Assembly: GCA_037349105.1 (NCBI GenBank)
Contig: JAYJMM010000120.1
Location: 2,749,001 to 2,813,000, forward strand
DNA length: 64,000 nt
Reading direction: 5' to 3'
Source: Limnomonas spitsbergensis
Lineage: Eukaryota; Chlorophyta; Chlorophyceae; Chlamydomonadales
The notes beneath the pieces were generated by a model. That model saw nothing but the letters and a program-made list of their open reading frames with translations, searched no databases and was not told where the DNA came from. The position numbers and the translations under genes were made by a program. This document shows positions 13,901 through 22,470 of the stretch, in pieces. Numbering within the stretch: the stretch's first letter is position 1; each line of letters opens with the position of its first letter.

Positions 13901-15789
13901 AGGGCGTGCTTGGTGCAGAAAGCCATGTCGATTGAGCCAGCGGCCGTAGGCCGGTCATGGTTTAGGGTTTGGGGTTTAGAGATTGGAACCTACAGCAGGG
14001 CGTGCTTGGTACAGAAAGCAATGTCGATTGAGCCAACGGCCGTAGGCCGGTCATGGTTTAGGGTTAAAGGTTAGGGGAACCTACAGCAGGGCGTGCTTGG
14101 TGCAGAAAGCCATGTCGATTGAGCCAGCGGCCGTAGGCCGGTCATGGTTTAGGGTTTGGGGTTTAGAGATTGGAACCTACAGCAGGGCGTGCTTGGTACA
14201 GAAAGCAATGTCGATTGAGCCAACGGCCGTAGGCCGGTCATGGTTTAGGGTTAAAGGTTAGGGGAACCTACAGCAGGGCGTGCTTGGTGCAGAAAGCCAT
14301 GTCGATTGAGCCAGCGGCCGTTGGCCGGTCATGGTTTGGGGTTTAGGGTTAAGGGAACCTACAGCAGGGCGTGCTTGGTGCAGAAAGCCATGTCGATTGA
14401 GCCAGCGGCCGTTGGCCGGTCATGGTTTAGGGATAAGGGTTTAGGGGACCTACAGCAGGGCGTGCTTGGTGCAGAAAGCCATGTCGATTGAGCCAGCGGC
14501 CGTAGGCCGGTCATGGTTTAGGGTTTGGGGTTTAGAGATTGGAACCTACAGCAGGGCGTGCTTGGTACAGAAAGCAATGTCGATTGAGCCAACGGCCGTA
14601 GGCCGGTCATGGTTTAGGGTTAAAGGTTAGGGGAACCTACAGCAGGGCGTGCTTGGTGCAGAAAGCCATGTCGATTGAGCCAGCGGCCGTTGGCCGGTCA
14701 TGGTTTGGTTTCCAATGGCACAGTGGTGGTCATCACACAGCCTTTCAAAGGTGGCATGGCCCCTCTAAATGCACCAGCAGCGTTCTGGCAGAAGGGCAGA
14801 CATCGTTGCTGCGTGTACTTTGCTGCGTGTACTGTAAGTAGCAGGCGTACGAGCCGAGACTACGAATAAATGCCCACAAGCCACGACAAAAAGATCACAA
14901 CGTTCCCAGCATCTGGCTTCAGGTCCCTCATGCTTCCTAAGCATTGGCAGTCACACCGCTGCTATCACGTCCATGTTGGACTTATGCATGACAAGTGGGT
15001 GATTGGTAGCATGCTCCAGTCCCAGGCCTCATGTGGTACTGAAAAGGCGGGGGGTAATTGTCTAGCCAATGTTATAGCTCGGTCATAACCAGACCTCTTT
15101 TGGCACGTAAGTTATGGCCTAATAGGTGGTAATTGTCTAGCTTATTTGCTTATATAGTTCTATCGTACTAACGGATTCATTATCAGGCCTCGTATGATGC
15201 GTAAGTGGCGGGTAGCTTATATCAAAGCTAGTCCAGGGGCCACAGCTTTCAACTCAACAAGTTCGGCACCACTGCTTAAGATCTCACAGGCTCTGCCACT
15301 TAGCGGTTTTGACACACCATAGACGCTGTAAAAATACTGTTTATTCCAGCGTGCTTCAGCCACAATTCAGCTACATCACGGCCTACGCCTGAGGGGGCCT
15401 GGTGCAGCAAGGTACCAGCTACTTGGACCACAGGCCATCGGCCAGTCAAGGTTTGGTCTCCATCGGCCCCTAGCCGTGGCCGCCGGGTGGTTCCTCAACG
15501 TTGGACTGGCGCGCACTAAGACAAGCACTTGTCACGAAGACGACTCACCGATGAGCAGGCAGATGGTCCACTTGGTCATGTTGTACACGACGGACCCCCA
15601 TGGAGTGCTGGCTGCCTGGTCTGACCGGTACACAGTGTTCTCCACATCCTCTAGATCCAAGCTCTCGAAACCAGCCGATGCTGCCGCTGACGCCTCGGGC
15701 TTGGGAGGTCCATGCAGTCCCACTCCAGCATCATCAAGGACGACCGCAGGCGCAGGAGCAGCCTGCAAATCCAGGCAGTGTCGTTGCAT
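1901..15789 (-). CDS. CLC-type voltage-gated chloride channel / Cl-:H+ exchanger, CLC-d-like (5' part; 3' end off window)
   Basis: A membrane anion channel or exchanger of the CLC family, probably endomembrane by similarity to plant CLC-d. Exons read 5'->3': 15789-15549, 10936-10837, 9772-9655, 9182-9024, 8564-8448, 7794-7710, 5301-5198, 4559-4432, 3193-3100, 2026-1901; the phases join. Visible family motifs: ESLDLEDVENTVYR before helix B, NISVENIAGFKFW, the selectivity segment GSGISEVK (usually GSGIPE, so Pro is replaced by Ser), AFLNGVDVPG, GKEGPFVHAG (the family's gating-glutamate loop), AAGVAAAFRSP then VGGVLFVFEE, GFFGSGGFIIFEISEGQ, and GYNDLATIFFNTQ, which ends the last visible exon. 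Later helices and the C-terminal CBS domains must lie left of the window. The start at 15789 is the first in-frame Met; an upstream exon cannot be excluded. The donor after 10837 is uncertain. Confidence 0.93.
2325..3100 (-). repeat. Degenerate duplications of channel exon 9 3' edge
   Basis: Exon 3193-3100 ends SFSLPLIVPCQ followed by its GT donor. Decayed copies of this end lie in the following intron near 2,530-2,620 (still readable as SCGLSLIVPCQ), 2,740-2,770, 2,840-2,870 and 2,325-2,360. Runs of C/G and short TTTAGGG-like tracts separate the copies. Confidence 0.65.
3201..4431. other. Channel intron with low-order repeats
   Basis: No exon was recognised between the exons at 3193-3100 and 4559-4432. 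The interval holds three or four diverged copies of a roughly 70-100-bp unit containing ACCTTGCAACYGACACC (about 3,680-3,960). It also has a second copy of the exon 8 3' edge at 4,262-4,300 (CTGTACCTGGGCCACATGCT on the plus strand). Confidence 0.7.
4562..4800 (-). repeat. Duplications of channel exon 8 acceptor edge
   Basis: Exon 8 begins at 4559 with ENYEFYELLP. The plus-strand string GGCAGCAGCTCGTAGAACTC from that edge recurs, slightly changed, near 4,647 and 4,762 in the upstream intron. Each copy is followed by related AACAGGTTACAGGT spacer sequence. The copies carry the first codons and part of the acceptor region. Confidence 0.8.
4925..5197 (-). repeat. Tandem copies of channel exon 7 3' edge and donor
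   Basis: Exon 5301-5198 ends with codons for ISEGQ and a GTGTGAG donor (plus strand CTCACACCTGCCCCTCTGAT). Five or so copies of CTCACAC...CTCTGATRTCTCAG follow, separated by the related spacer GTCTACTACTGGGCACAG. Several keep a donor-like GTGTGAG on the minus strand. Confidence 0.85.
5302..5940. other. Channel intron, G-rich low-complexity DNA
   Basis: Almost entirely G-rich on the plus strand, with G runs up to about 14 and short GGGGATAAGGG-like units. No exon or other feature is recognised. Confidence 0.8.
5941..6660. repeat. 87-bp tandem repeat, about 8 copies
   Basis: The unit starts GTATGGGCAGGGGATCGAGT and recurs every 87 bp from 5,941. Early copies are nearly identical, with a recurring GGAAGTACGG/GGGGGTACGG variant; the last two are diverged. 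It sits in the channel intron between the exons at 7794-7710 and 5301-5198. Confidence 0.93.
6890..7050. repeat. Short-period repeat of GCTGTGTTCACG-type units
   Basis: Imperfect 12-24-bp units (GCTGTGTTCAYGGCT) read in either direction as Ala/Val/Asn- or Ala/Val/Phe-rich peptide. No channel motif matches, so I treat it as intronic repeat and not an exon. Confidence 0.7.
7262..7700 (-). repeat. Copies of channel exon 6 3' edge and donor
   Basis: Exon 7794-7710 ends with codons for LWFMFFCTA and donor GTCAGTTG. The plus-strand string ACTGACCTGCAGTACAGAAG followed by AACATGAACCAG recurs at about 7,270-7,375 (three decayed copies) and 7,650-7,700 (one near-perfect copy directly beside the exon). 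Confidence 0.9.
8097..8330 (-). repeat. Copies of channel exon 5 3' edge and donor
   Basis: The exon ends at 8448 beside plus-strand ACGTACCGGAGATCTAAATG. Related strings GCCGTACAGGAGATCTACAG (near 8,101) and GCCGTACGGGAGATCTACGG (near 8,191) occur in the next intron, each followed by GAGATCAACA-rich spacer. Confidence 0.75.
9182..9590 (-). repeat. 112-bp tandem duplication of channel exon 4 acceptor edge
   Basis: The true exon starts at 9182 (AFLNGVDVPGIFHF). Four further copies of its first about 45 bp plus acceptor and polypyrimidine tract follow upstream at a period near 112 bp, with the spacer GATGAGATCATGGCATCAGA. The copies are nearly identical, so the expansion is recent. Each keeps a candidate AG acceptor. 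Confidence 0.95.
10320..10836. repeat. Tandem repeat derived from channel exon 2 edges
   Basis: Four or five units of about 115 bp combine CCTGCCCTGGGACCCTGCCC (like the exon 2 donor side at 10837) with CCCCCCTGTCGCTGYGGCAG. The second part resembles the exon 2 acceptor in inverted orientation. Long minus-strand frames here are low-complexity Gly/Gln/Arg peptide and not convincing protein. Confidence 0.65.
10978..11055. repeat. CAGG/CAGA tetranucleotide microsatellite
   Basis: Runs of CAGG, CTGG and CAGA units directly beside exon 2 of the channel gene. Confidence 0.9.
11404..14705. repeat. Satellite with 4-monomer higher-order repeat (369 bp) in channel intron 1
   Basis: Monomers of about 92 bp (start ACCTACAGCAGGGCGTGCTT, middle GTCGATTGAGCCAGCGGCCG, then TTTAGGG-like tail) are arranged in a repeating order of four tail variants. 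Identical open frames therefore recur at exactly 369-bp spacing (11905, 12274, 13012, 13381, 13750). One later step is 556 bp (369 + 187), a missing or extra dimer. The monomer contains the core of the dispersed repeat (CGGCCGTAGGCCGGTCATGG) fused to degenerate telomere-like units. The array ends in unique sequence at about 14,705. Confidence 0.97.
14706..15360. other. Intron 1 remainder, nothing recognised
   Basis: Unique sequence of mixed composition between the satellite and a dispersed-repeat copy. A short direct repeat GGTAATTGTCTAGC occurs near 15,054 and 15,128. No exon or RNA gene was recognised. Confidence 0.6.
15350..15490 (+). repeat. Dispersed repeat copy (GGCC...GGTCAAGGTTTGGT family)
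   Basis: Contains the family landmarks TTCAGCTACATCAC, GCCTGGTGCAGC, CGGCCAGTCAAGGTTTGGTC and GGCCGCCGGGTGG. Other copies are near 7,075, 7,850, 19,055, 25,600, 27,340, 30,130, 31,800 and 34,740. It looks like a short non-coding interspersed element; class unknown. Confidence 0.75.
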
Positions 15790-16270
15790 GCAGCGCGACG
15801 CATCACATACAGGCGGCGATGAAGCAATCCATAGTCACAAGAGTCGAGGATCTTGCATGCCAGGCGAATAGGAGGGTTAACGTTCAATAAGCTGCAGTGT
15901 GCTCATGCATGTTGGCAGGCATGCCAGGACATGGGAGGGTCCGGCAGGCTGAACGACGTCCGTGAATTGTCACACATATGCCGTATCTGACACTTGCATG
16001 GCGAGTGTCACGCGATCCCTCCTCCATGTCGCTGGAAGACGGGACAGCACGATACTTCCGCGCCATGTGTAGATCTGGAGCTGACAGACGGCGGTCTGGG
16101 TCTGTCAAGAGGCAACTGTTTAGAAACGGACTTTATGCGTGCAGGGATTTGAGAGAGAAAACACTGCTTCAAAATGCACAACCGTTTCCAGCCGTACAAA
16201 AGTCGACACAACCAACAAAAGGAAGCAAGGCCAATCTCGATGACAACGCAAGCTTGAATCTGAATGGAAA
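15790..16270. promoter_or_regulatory. Divergent intergenic region between channel and SR genes
   Basis: About 480 bp separate the first recognised codon of the minus-strand channel gene from the ATG of the plus-strand SR gene. It must hold both 5' UTRs and promoters unless an upstream channel exon exists. No TATA box is obvious. Confidence 0.5.
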
Positions 16271-18344
16271 ATGCCTCGATACCGCAGTCGTTCACGCTCT
16301 TACAGCCCCAGGGGCCGTGGCAGCAGCAGAGAAGGTGACAGAGAGGCTGGGGTGCGCGAACCGCCCACTAGGACCTCTCTGCTGATCAGAAATCTGAGCC
16401 GAACATCGACGTAAGGAATTGCGGTAGAAAACGCAATCGCCATGAAGCCAGGTCGATTCACGCTGATACCTGCTAACTCCGGCATTTTGGATGGCTCTGA
16501 CGCAGGGCTGAGGACATCCGCTACGCCGCTGAGAAGTATGGCCCGCTGAGAGATGTATATATTCCCAAGGACTATTACACGAGTGAGTGCATAGCCATCC
16601 TTTGCGTTGTCCTCCATCCACTGCCTCGTGCAACACGAAGGAGTTTCCAGTCATGCAATCAAGGACCGTGGCGGAAGTAGGACGTCTAGAACATCTAGAA
16701 CATCCTAAATATGATCTTCCACATCTGTTAAATCCTTCAATTCCGTAAAGCAGAGGAGCCACGTGGCATCGCTTTCATCGAATACACCAGCTCGAGAGAT
16801 GCGGAGGACGCGTGCTACGGGCTGGATCGGTCAACCATAGCTGGACGCGAGGTGGGCATTCATGTGACTGCGTCCGAATCGAGGTACCAACAGCAAGGGT
16901 TTCAGCTCCCCTGAAGCAATCACGCATTAGACCACGTCACGGTAGAAACGGTTTTCATGTCTAATTCACGAGGCCTTGCCCAAACATGTAATTTTAAGAT
17001 GCGCATGGCACAGTGCAAATGTAGCCGTTTTGTGCTCTTGATCTTTGTGTGTTACGTGTCACGTGCAGGTGTCAGTTGCTTACGCTCAGCATGGACGCAA
17101 GAGGCCAGAGTCCTTCATGGGCACTAGAGGTGAATTGGCAATGGCATCAGGGTTGTTTTCAGAGCGCATCAGTGGGCCGCTTAGCACCAAACCATGCCCA
17201 CCCTTTAGCCAGAGGCCATGCGTTTGTTGCACTATAAATATATAAAACCAAAATTAATTTCTATTTCGGTATAATTAATTTAATAAAATTTAATTTCACT
17301 TAATTCAAGTCCTGCAAGGTTGCAAATCATAGAACGGGTTTGGGCTACAATGTACATCTGCATGGCCCTAATCAGTGAACAGCACACAGGTGTTTTTCAT
17401 TTACCGCGAGATCGGTGTTGATTTCTGAAAAGAGGCTCACTCAAACCAGAATGCCAGAATGCTCCTTTGCTTCGCTGAACCGTCCCTAAGCAGGCGGAGG
17501 CGGTGGCTATGGCGGCGGCGGCGGTGGTGGTGGTGGTAAGTATGGCCGTGGCAGTGGAGGGACCTATGGCGGAGGCTACGGTGGAGGCTACGGTGGAGGC
17601 TACGACCGAGACAGGTCTCGTGGTGGATACGACCACGGAAGGGATTATGACCGCGGTCGGAGCCGGGACTTTGATCGGAGCCGCAGCCGCAGCCGCAGCC
17701 GCGAGCGGGGCCGCTCGCCCTCAATGGGCGAACGTCGCGGACGTAGCCGCAGCCGCAGCCTCTCACAAGAGAGGGTGAGGGAGCGCAGCCGCAGCATCGG
17801 CCGCGACCGCTACCCAGATCGGTAAGAGAACGGAGAAATCCCTCTTGCTTAATCCAGCGGTCATTGCTCAAGCTGATAGGAGGAAATAATGGCTGGCTCA
17901 GCCACCCCTGTGTACACTTACAGCCGCAATCAAATCCATGCACACACAGCACACACACACACACACACACACACGCACAAGGTCCAGCCACAGTACAAGC
18001 CGAGTCTGCTCTCCATTAGAACTTGAGATTGGCCAAGGGACAACGTTTGCGTCAAGAGTTCAGCGTTAAGCACTGAACCCTAAACCGCAAGCCCCTGATT
18101 TCCTTTATGTGCCGTGGTACACCCAAACACTGCTGGTGTGAAGGGGGCCAGTGGCTCACTGGGTCCCTCCCTGCATGCGCATGCTGGTCGGTCAGCCTCT
18201 TGATACCATGCTCCTCCTCTCCCCCTCCTGTTGTGTTGCAGTGTGGCGAGCCGCAGCCCATCACGCAGCCGCAGTCACAGTCCAGCCCGGGCCGAAGAGC
18301 AGATTGTCAGGTGTGGAGGTTGGGCTCGCCACTTCAACTGTTAG
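16271..18344 (+). CDS. SR-family splicing factor (SCL/SRSF-like), RRM plus Gly-rich and RS domain
   Basis: A nuclear pre-mRNA splicing regulator that binds RNA through one RRM. Exons: 16271-16410, 16506-16582, 16754-16851, 17069-17129, 17494-17821, 18242-18344; phases join to give 268 aa ending in TAG. The N-terminus is a short RS stretch (MPRYRSRSRSYSPRGRG). The RRM follows from about residue 38: RNP2 LLIRNL, then KYGPLRDVYIPKDYYT, RNP1 KEPRGIAFIEY, and VSVAYAQHGRKRPESFM, the usual post-RRM motif of SCL proteins. A Gly/Tyr repeat region precedes a C-terminal RS domain rich in RSRSRSRS. The short N-terminal RS extension points to the plant/algal SCL type. Exon 5 could also end at an in-frame TAA right at the donor if intron 5 is retained, giving a slightly shorter protein. 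Confidence 0.92.
17942..17975. repeat. CA microsatellite
   Basis: About 14 CA dinucleotides in the last intron of the SR gene. Confidence 0.95.
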
Positions 18345-19749
18345 GGTGCCTATATAAGGTGCTGCAATTCGACTACATGTCACGGCCAGGGACCATGGGA
18401 GCCAGGTGCAGGAAGCCGTGATGATTGGAACCTCGGCCGCAGGCCCGTCAATAATTTGTCCCCATCGGCAGGGTGGTGGCTGCCCAGCGCCCTGCCCAAG
18501 GTGGTCTGTGCTATTTTTTCGAGCATCGAGTATCCTTTTCAGTGTTATTTACGGGGTTCCTTACTGGTTTAAGTAACTGAATTGGCCTCAAGATGATGGC
18601 GACTGAAATTTGGCTGCGTAATTCAGCCTCCGTAAGGACCGCAGCCGGCAAAGCACTGATCCTTTGACAAGGCTTGTATGATTTCATACACACTTGAACA
18701 ATCTCTATTGGGGACAGCATTAGGTCCCCTCTTCTGGTGAGGGCAAAGGCTGTCTCCCCTGCCGCCTGGCCTGGAGGTGGCACACTGAGGAGAAGGGTCA
18801 AGCCAGGTGTGCACCACTGAGCCTCCAGCTAGAACTGAGGGACCCACACCAGCGGGTTTTATCTGATACATTAACCGTAACCCTGAACCTCCGATGCCGG
18901 AAGCTGTTTCCAGGCTTGTAGGTTCTGACTCCGGAGCCGCAGCTCTATAAGCTATGGTCTTCTGCTGATTGAAACTGTCAGTTGCAGGTTTACAGCTGTG
19001 ACGTGGCTCAGACGCCCGCCTGGTACTGTTATTCCCGGCGCTCTTCTGCATTCACCTGGCCTGTTGTTTGGGCCATGGGCCTTAGGCCGGTTATGCTTTG
19101 GTCCCAGTTGGCCCAGTGATGGCTGCTTTGCCGCTCCCCAAAGGATGTGGTGCGCACCAGGGAAGGGCCGGGGGGAGTTTTTAGTAGCCATGTTTTGCCG
19201 GGAAAAGTGTTTTTGCGCGCACTGCGCAATGAAAGCAGCACTGCTGCCTGTGGTTTGCTTGTTGCTGTTTCAGGGAGTCAGATTGATCGAGACAAGACTG
19301 CGCCAATTGTGTAACGCCCGAGGAGCCAGACGGTTGGAAGATGTACGGAACGGTGGTTTGAAGGCGGAACGGTGGTTTGAAGGTAACGGCCGGACGTCCT
19401 TTAGAGGAATCGACGTTGCAGAAGAGGGGAAGCGCTTCTTCCCTGGCCTCCTCCATGGTAAAGAATTCACGTCCCACCTGGAATCACTACCCACTGGAAT
19501 GTGGCTGTCGCTCAGACGGGATGCCCCGGTGTGTCATGAGTTACGAGGGAACATGCTTTGGGGCATTTGTCGTGTAGTTTAATCAGTGATTGCACAGTTG
19601 ATCTGCCTGGGGAGTCCTGTCATTGTTTCGGCTTGTTTTGCCCTTTCTAGTTGTGCCCATGTGATGGTTGGCCTCCCTTGAAGCTGAGCCCAGGGAGACG
19701 AGGAGGCATGATGGTGATGCCGATGAGGAGGAGGAGAAGGATGCCTCCT

Positions 19750-19796
<47 letters not shown>

Positions 19797-20455
19797 GCCT
19801 TGATGACGATGAATTGGAGGGGGAGTCGAGAACCTTGACGGTGTGGAAGGTGTGGCTCAAAATGTATGATATGGTGTCATGGAATCAGGCGTCCCAGGCT
19901 TAGCGTAGTCATTTGTTTGTAAATACCAAGGAAAAGGTTTGAAGCCGCTGGTAATCGTGTATAAGATTATCAGAACTAGAGAGGGGAGAACATATGACAT
20001 AAGATACCATATGTGCAAGAACCCCTCCCCTGCCTCCAAAACCTATTACATAACCAGTGAGAGACGAGGGACCCTTTGATGCCCAAGAGTGGCTAAAACA
20101 GGTTGATTGCGGTGCCATCAGTCAATAATTGTGGTAACTACTCTTAAGTTCAGGGGTCGCAAGGGGTGTATACCAAGATGAGCAAGGTGCATCGCATGGT
20201 ATCAATCAATATAGATGTTATTATCCCCTGTTTGAGGCAGGCCCCTAGCATTTGATTTCAGCTTAGACACCAGCTTTGTGACCACCTGCCCTGTGTGTTT
20301 CCTGTCACACCCGTAGCCAGGCCCGCCTGACACTCGTTGATGGCAGATGTTTCAACTTGATGTCACTATCAGCCCCTGATCAGGATGGGCTGACGCACGT
20401 CCTTGTGAGAATTGACTGTTCCACTCGTCAGGGTTGCAACCACAATCTTCATGTC
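18345..20455. other. Intergenic region downstream of the SR gene
   Basis: No gene recognised. It holds a dispersed-repeat copy (about 19,055-19,150: GGGCCTTAGGCCGGTTATGC and GGTCCCAGTTGGCCCA), a possible second partial copy at 18,425-18,490, and a GAT trinucleotide run at 19,750-19,795. Open frames such as plus 18998-19582 overlap the repeat and show no recognisable domain. Confidence 0.6.
19750..19795. repeat. GAT trinucleotide microsatellite
   Basis: About 15 uninterrupted GAT units. Confidence 0.95.
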
Positions 20456-20662
20456 AATAACGTTACACCTCTGGGCCCGCTCTAAGCTCGGCCGCGTGGG
20501 CGCCTAACTGTTCAGAAGGGAGTGAAGGAGGAACTAAAGGTAAGAGAGGGGGGCAGGAACAAAAGGAGAGGCCGGGAAGGCAAAGAAGACCAAGTCCAAC
20601 ACTTGAGCTCCACTAGAGACTAGCCCTAAACAAAGCCTCTAAGAAAATACAATATTGATGTA

Positions 20663-21569
20663 CCATAGTATCAGTTGGATTTGGTTTTTTTGATGGTTTT
20701 TATTTAAAAACCAAATATTTAAACCAACAGTCTCAGGTACCAAAGAGAACAACCAACCAAACAAACCAAATATTTCGGGTACCACCAGGGTCCCCCCCCC
20801 TCTTTTCCCTCCCCATTCTGCGGCACTGCGACCACTCTCTGTCTAGAATGAAGAGGCAGAGGCAGTCCGGAATGAAGAGGTAGGCCTTTTTCTTCTCTAT
20901 TCTGTGCCTTCTGCGGCCAATCTCTACCCATAATCTAGAATGAAGAGCGTGTTCGGATTATTAGAGCCATCTGCTAGAGCAAAGGCAAAGAACGTAAACA
21001 GGGCTGCAAAAGTTGTTCGGTTAGTTTAGAACGGTGCATACCCACTGGGCCCTGCGGAACGCTCGGCCACGGGGGGCTGGTAGGGAATGACTAGGCTCAA
21101 TTCCAGCTACCATGCACAGCCTGGGCCATGGTGCAGCCATGCCATCCTCCTATGTGAACATGGAACCCGTTGTTCGGTTAGTTGATGAGGTGTTTCCGGG
21201 ACTTGCACCAGGAGAGGCGGGCCCCAGCAGCCACAGTCCTCTTGTCCGTACATTTGAGGGGTATGGGGCAGTAACTCGTTAAGCATCTCCGATATCCGCT
21301 GACTGCCGGTACGGTACCGTATTCACTTTTTATCTTATTTACCCGTTAGCAACTTTGGCTTCAGGTTCCTTTCTGACCATCAGCACTGGCTGCAGGGCTG
21401 AGGCTCTGTTTAGGGATTTTCCAGGTAAGAACGAGGGTAAGGGTAAGAAACCTGATTTCCAGACGATTAATTGGTTTTTTAAATAAAATCAACCATCGAC
21501 ATTCGTTAATTTCAGGTACAAAAAATAAAAACCAACTCAACATAAAATTAAATCCGACTGATACTACGG
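20663..21569. mobile_element. Non-autonomous terminal-inverted-repeat element with TA target site
   Basis: The left end CCATAGTATCAGTTGGATTT and the reverse complement of the right end (CCGTAGTATCAGTCGGATTT) match at 18 of 20 positions. Both ends are bordered by TA (20661-20662 and 21570-21571), as for Tc1/mariner-type insertions. Sub-terminal regions are rich in GGTTTTTTT and AAAACCAA. The interior (907 bp in total) has no transposase, so it is a MITE-like derivative. Confidence 0.75.
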
Positions 21570-21571
21570 TA

Positions 21572-22470
21572 TATGGTTTTTAGAATCGTGCATTCATTGA
21601 TGGAAACCGTCTCAGCGGCAGCGGAGGTTACCTAGTACAGATGAGGGAGAGATTCGGGACCTTGTTCGAATGACCACCTCCATCGCAATTTCTGCACAGA
21701 TTTGAAGCGCTCTCATCAAACTGTATAACCACTAGACACATTAGGGTGGAATGCAAAGTTCAATATTCCGCATTCCGTGATGCCGCAAAAAGTGTGATAC
21801 ATCACGTACCTTCCGGAACACATCAACCAGTTTCTTTGTCCAATTAGGGTCTTGGTAGTCAATGAACTTTCCTGGCAGAGACTTCAGTTGTCACATGGGC
21901 AAGTTCTAGACTGTCCGTGCTGAGCTTCACATTAACCGCTCTCCCATTCAACAGGCTCAAGTGAGACGTGGTACTATTTGAATTTAAATATCATGAGGAT
22001 AGCTCCTCTTCAACCGAGCCTACCATTTTTCAAGTGCGGACGGTCTGTTATATGATGCACGACATCAGAAAAAAAAGTCAGGAGCGCACTACCAAATACA
22101 GCTTGTGAACAGCTCCCCGCTCGAATACAGCCGGAAGCATGGCTAAAAATCACTCTAAAACTCCTTTAAAAAAAATGGTTCGTTAATGGTGGTCTAGACC
22201 GCCCATTACAAGGCCACACACTTCTCAATGAAGAAACATAATAAAATGGGCGAATCCCAGCTGCGATTATAAGATCAGAGTCCTCCTGGCCCCTGATAAG
22301 TTTGTGGCTCAGCTCTAACCTGTAGTCTTGCCCTAGCAGGGCCCAACAAAGAAGGGGCTACATACTTTATCATACATGCTCTCTCCTGTGCTCATGCAAT
22401 AACTGCTACCGCCGTCTTCTCCACCTCCCCTTCCGGTAGTAGTCACTGCTCCATCTCCTCTCGTGGAAAT
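21572..22470. other. Intergenic region 3' of the desaturase gene
   Basis: A/T-richer sequence with no recognised gene. On the minus strand, TGTAA (the usual chlorophycean poly(A) signal) lies at 22210-22206, about 260 nt past the desaturase stop, and could be its cleavage signal. That assignment is inference. Confidence 0.4.

Noticed and set aside
11404..14705. CRISPR-like regular array
   Set aside because: Monomers are contiguous with no unique spacers, and the context is an intron of a eukaryotic gene; it is a satellite.
18998..19582. 194-codon plus-strand frame as a gene
   Set aside because: It starts inside a dispersed-repeat copy, has no recognisable domain, and its codons look random.
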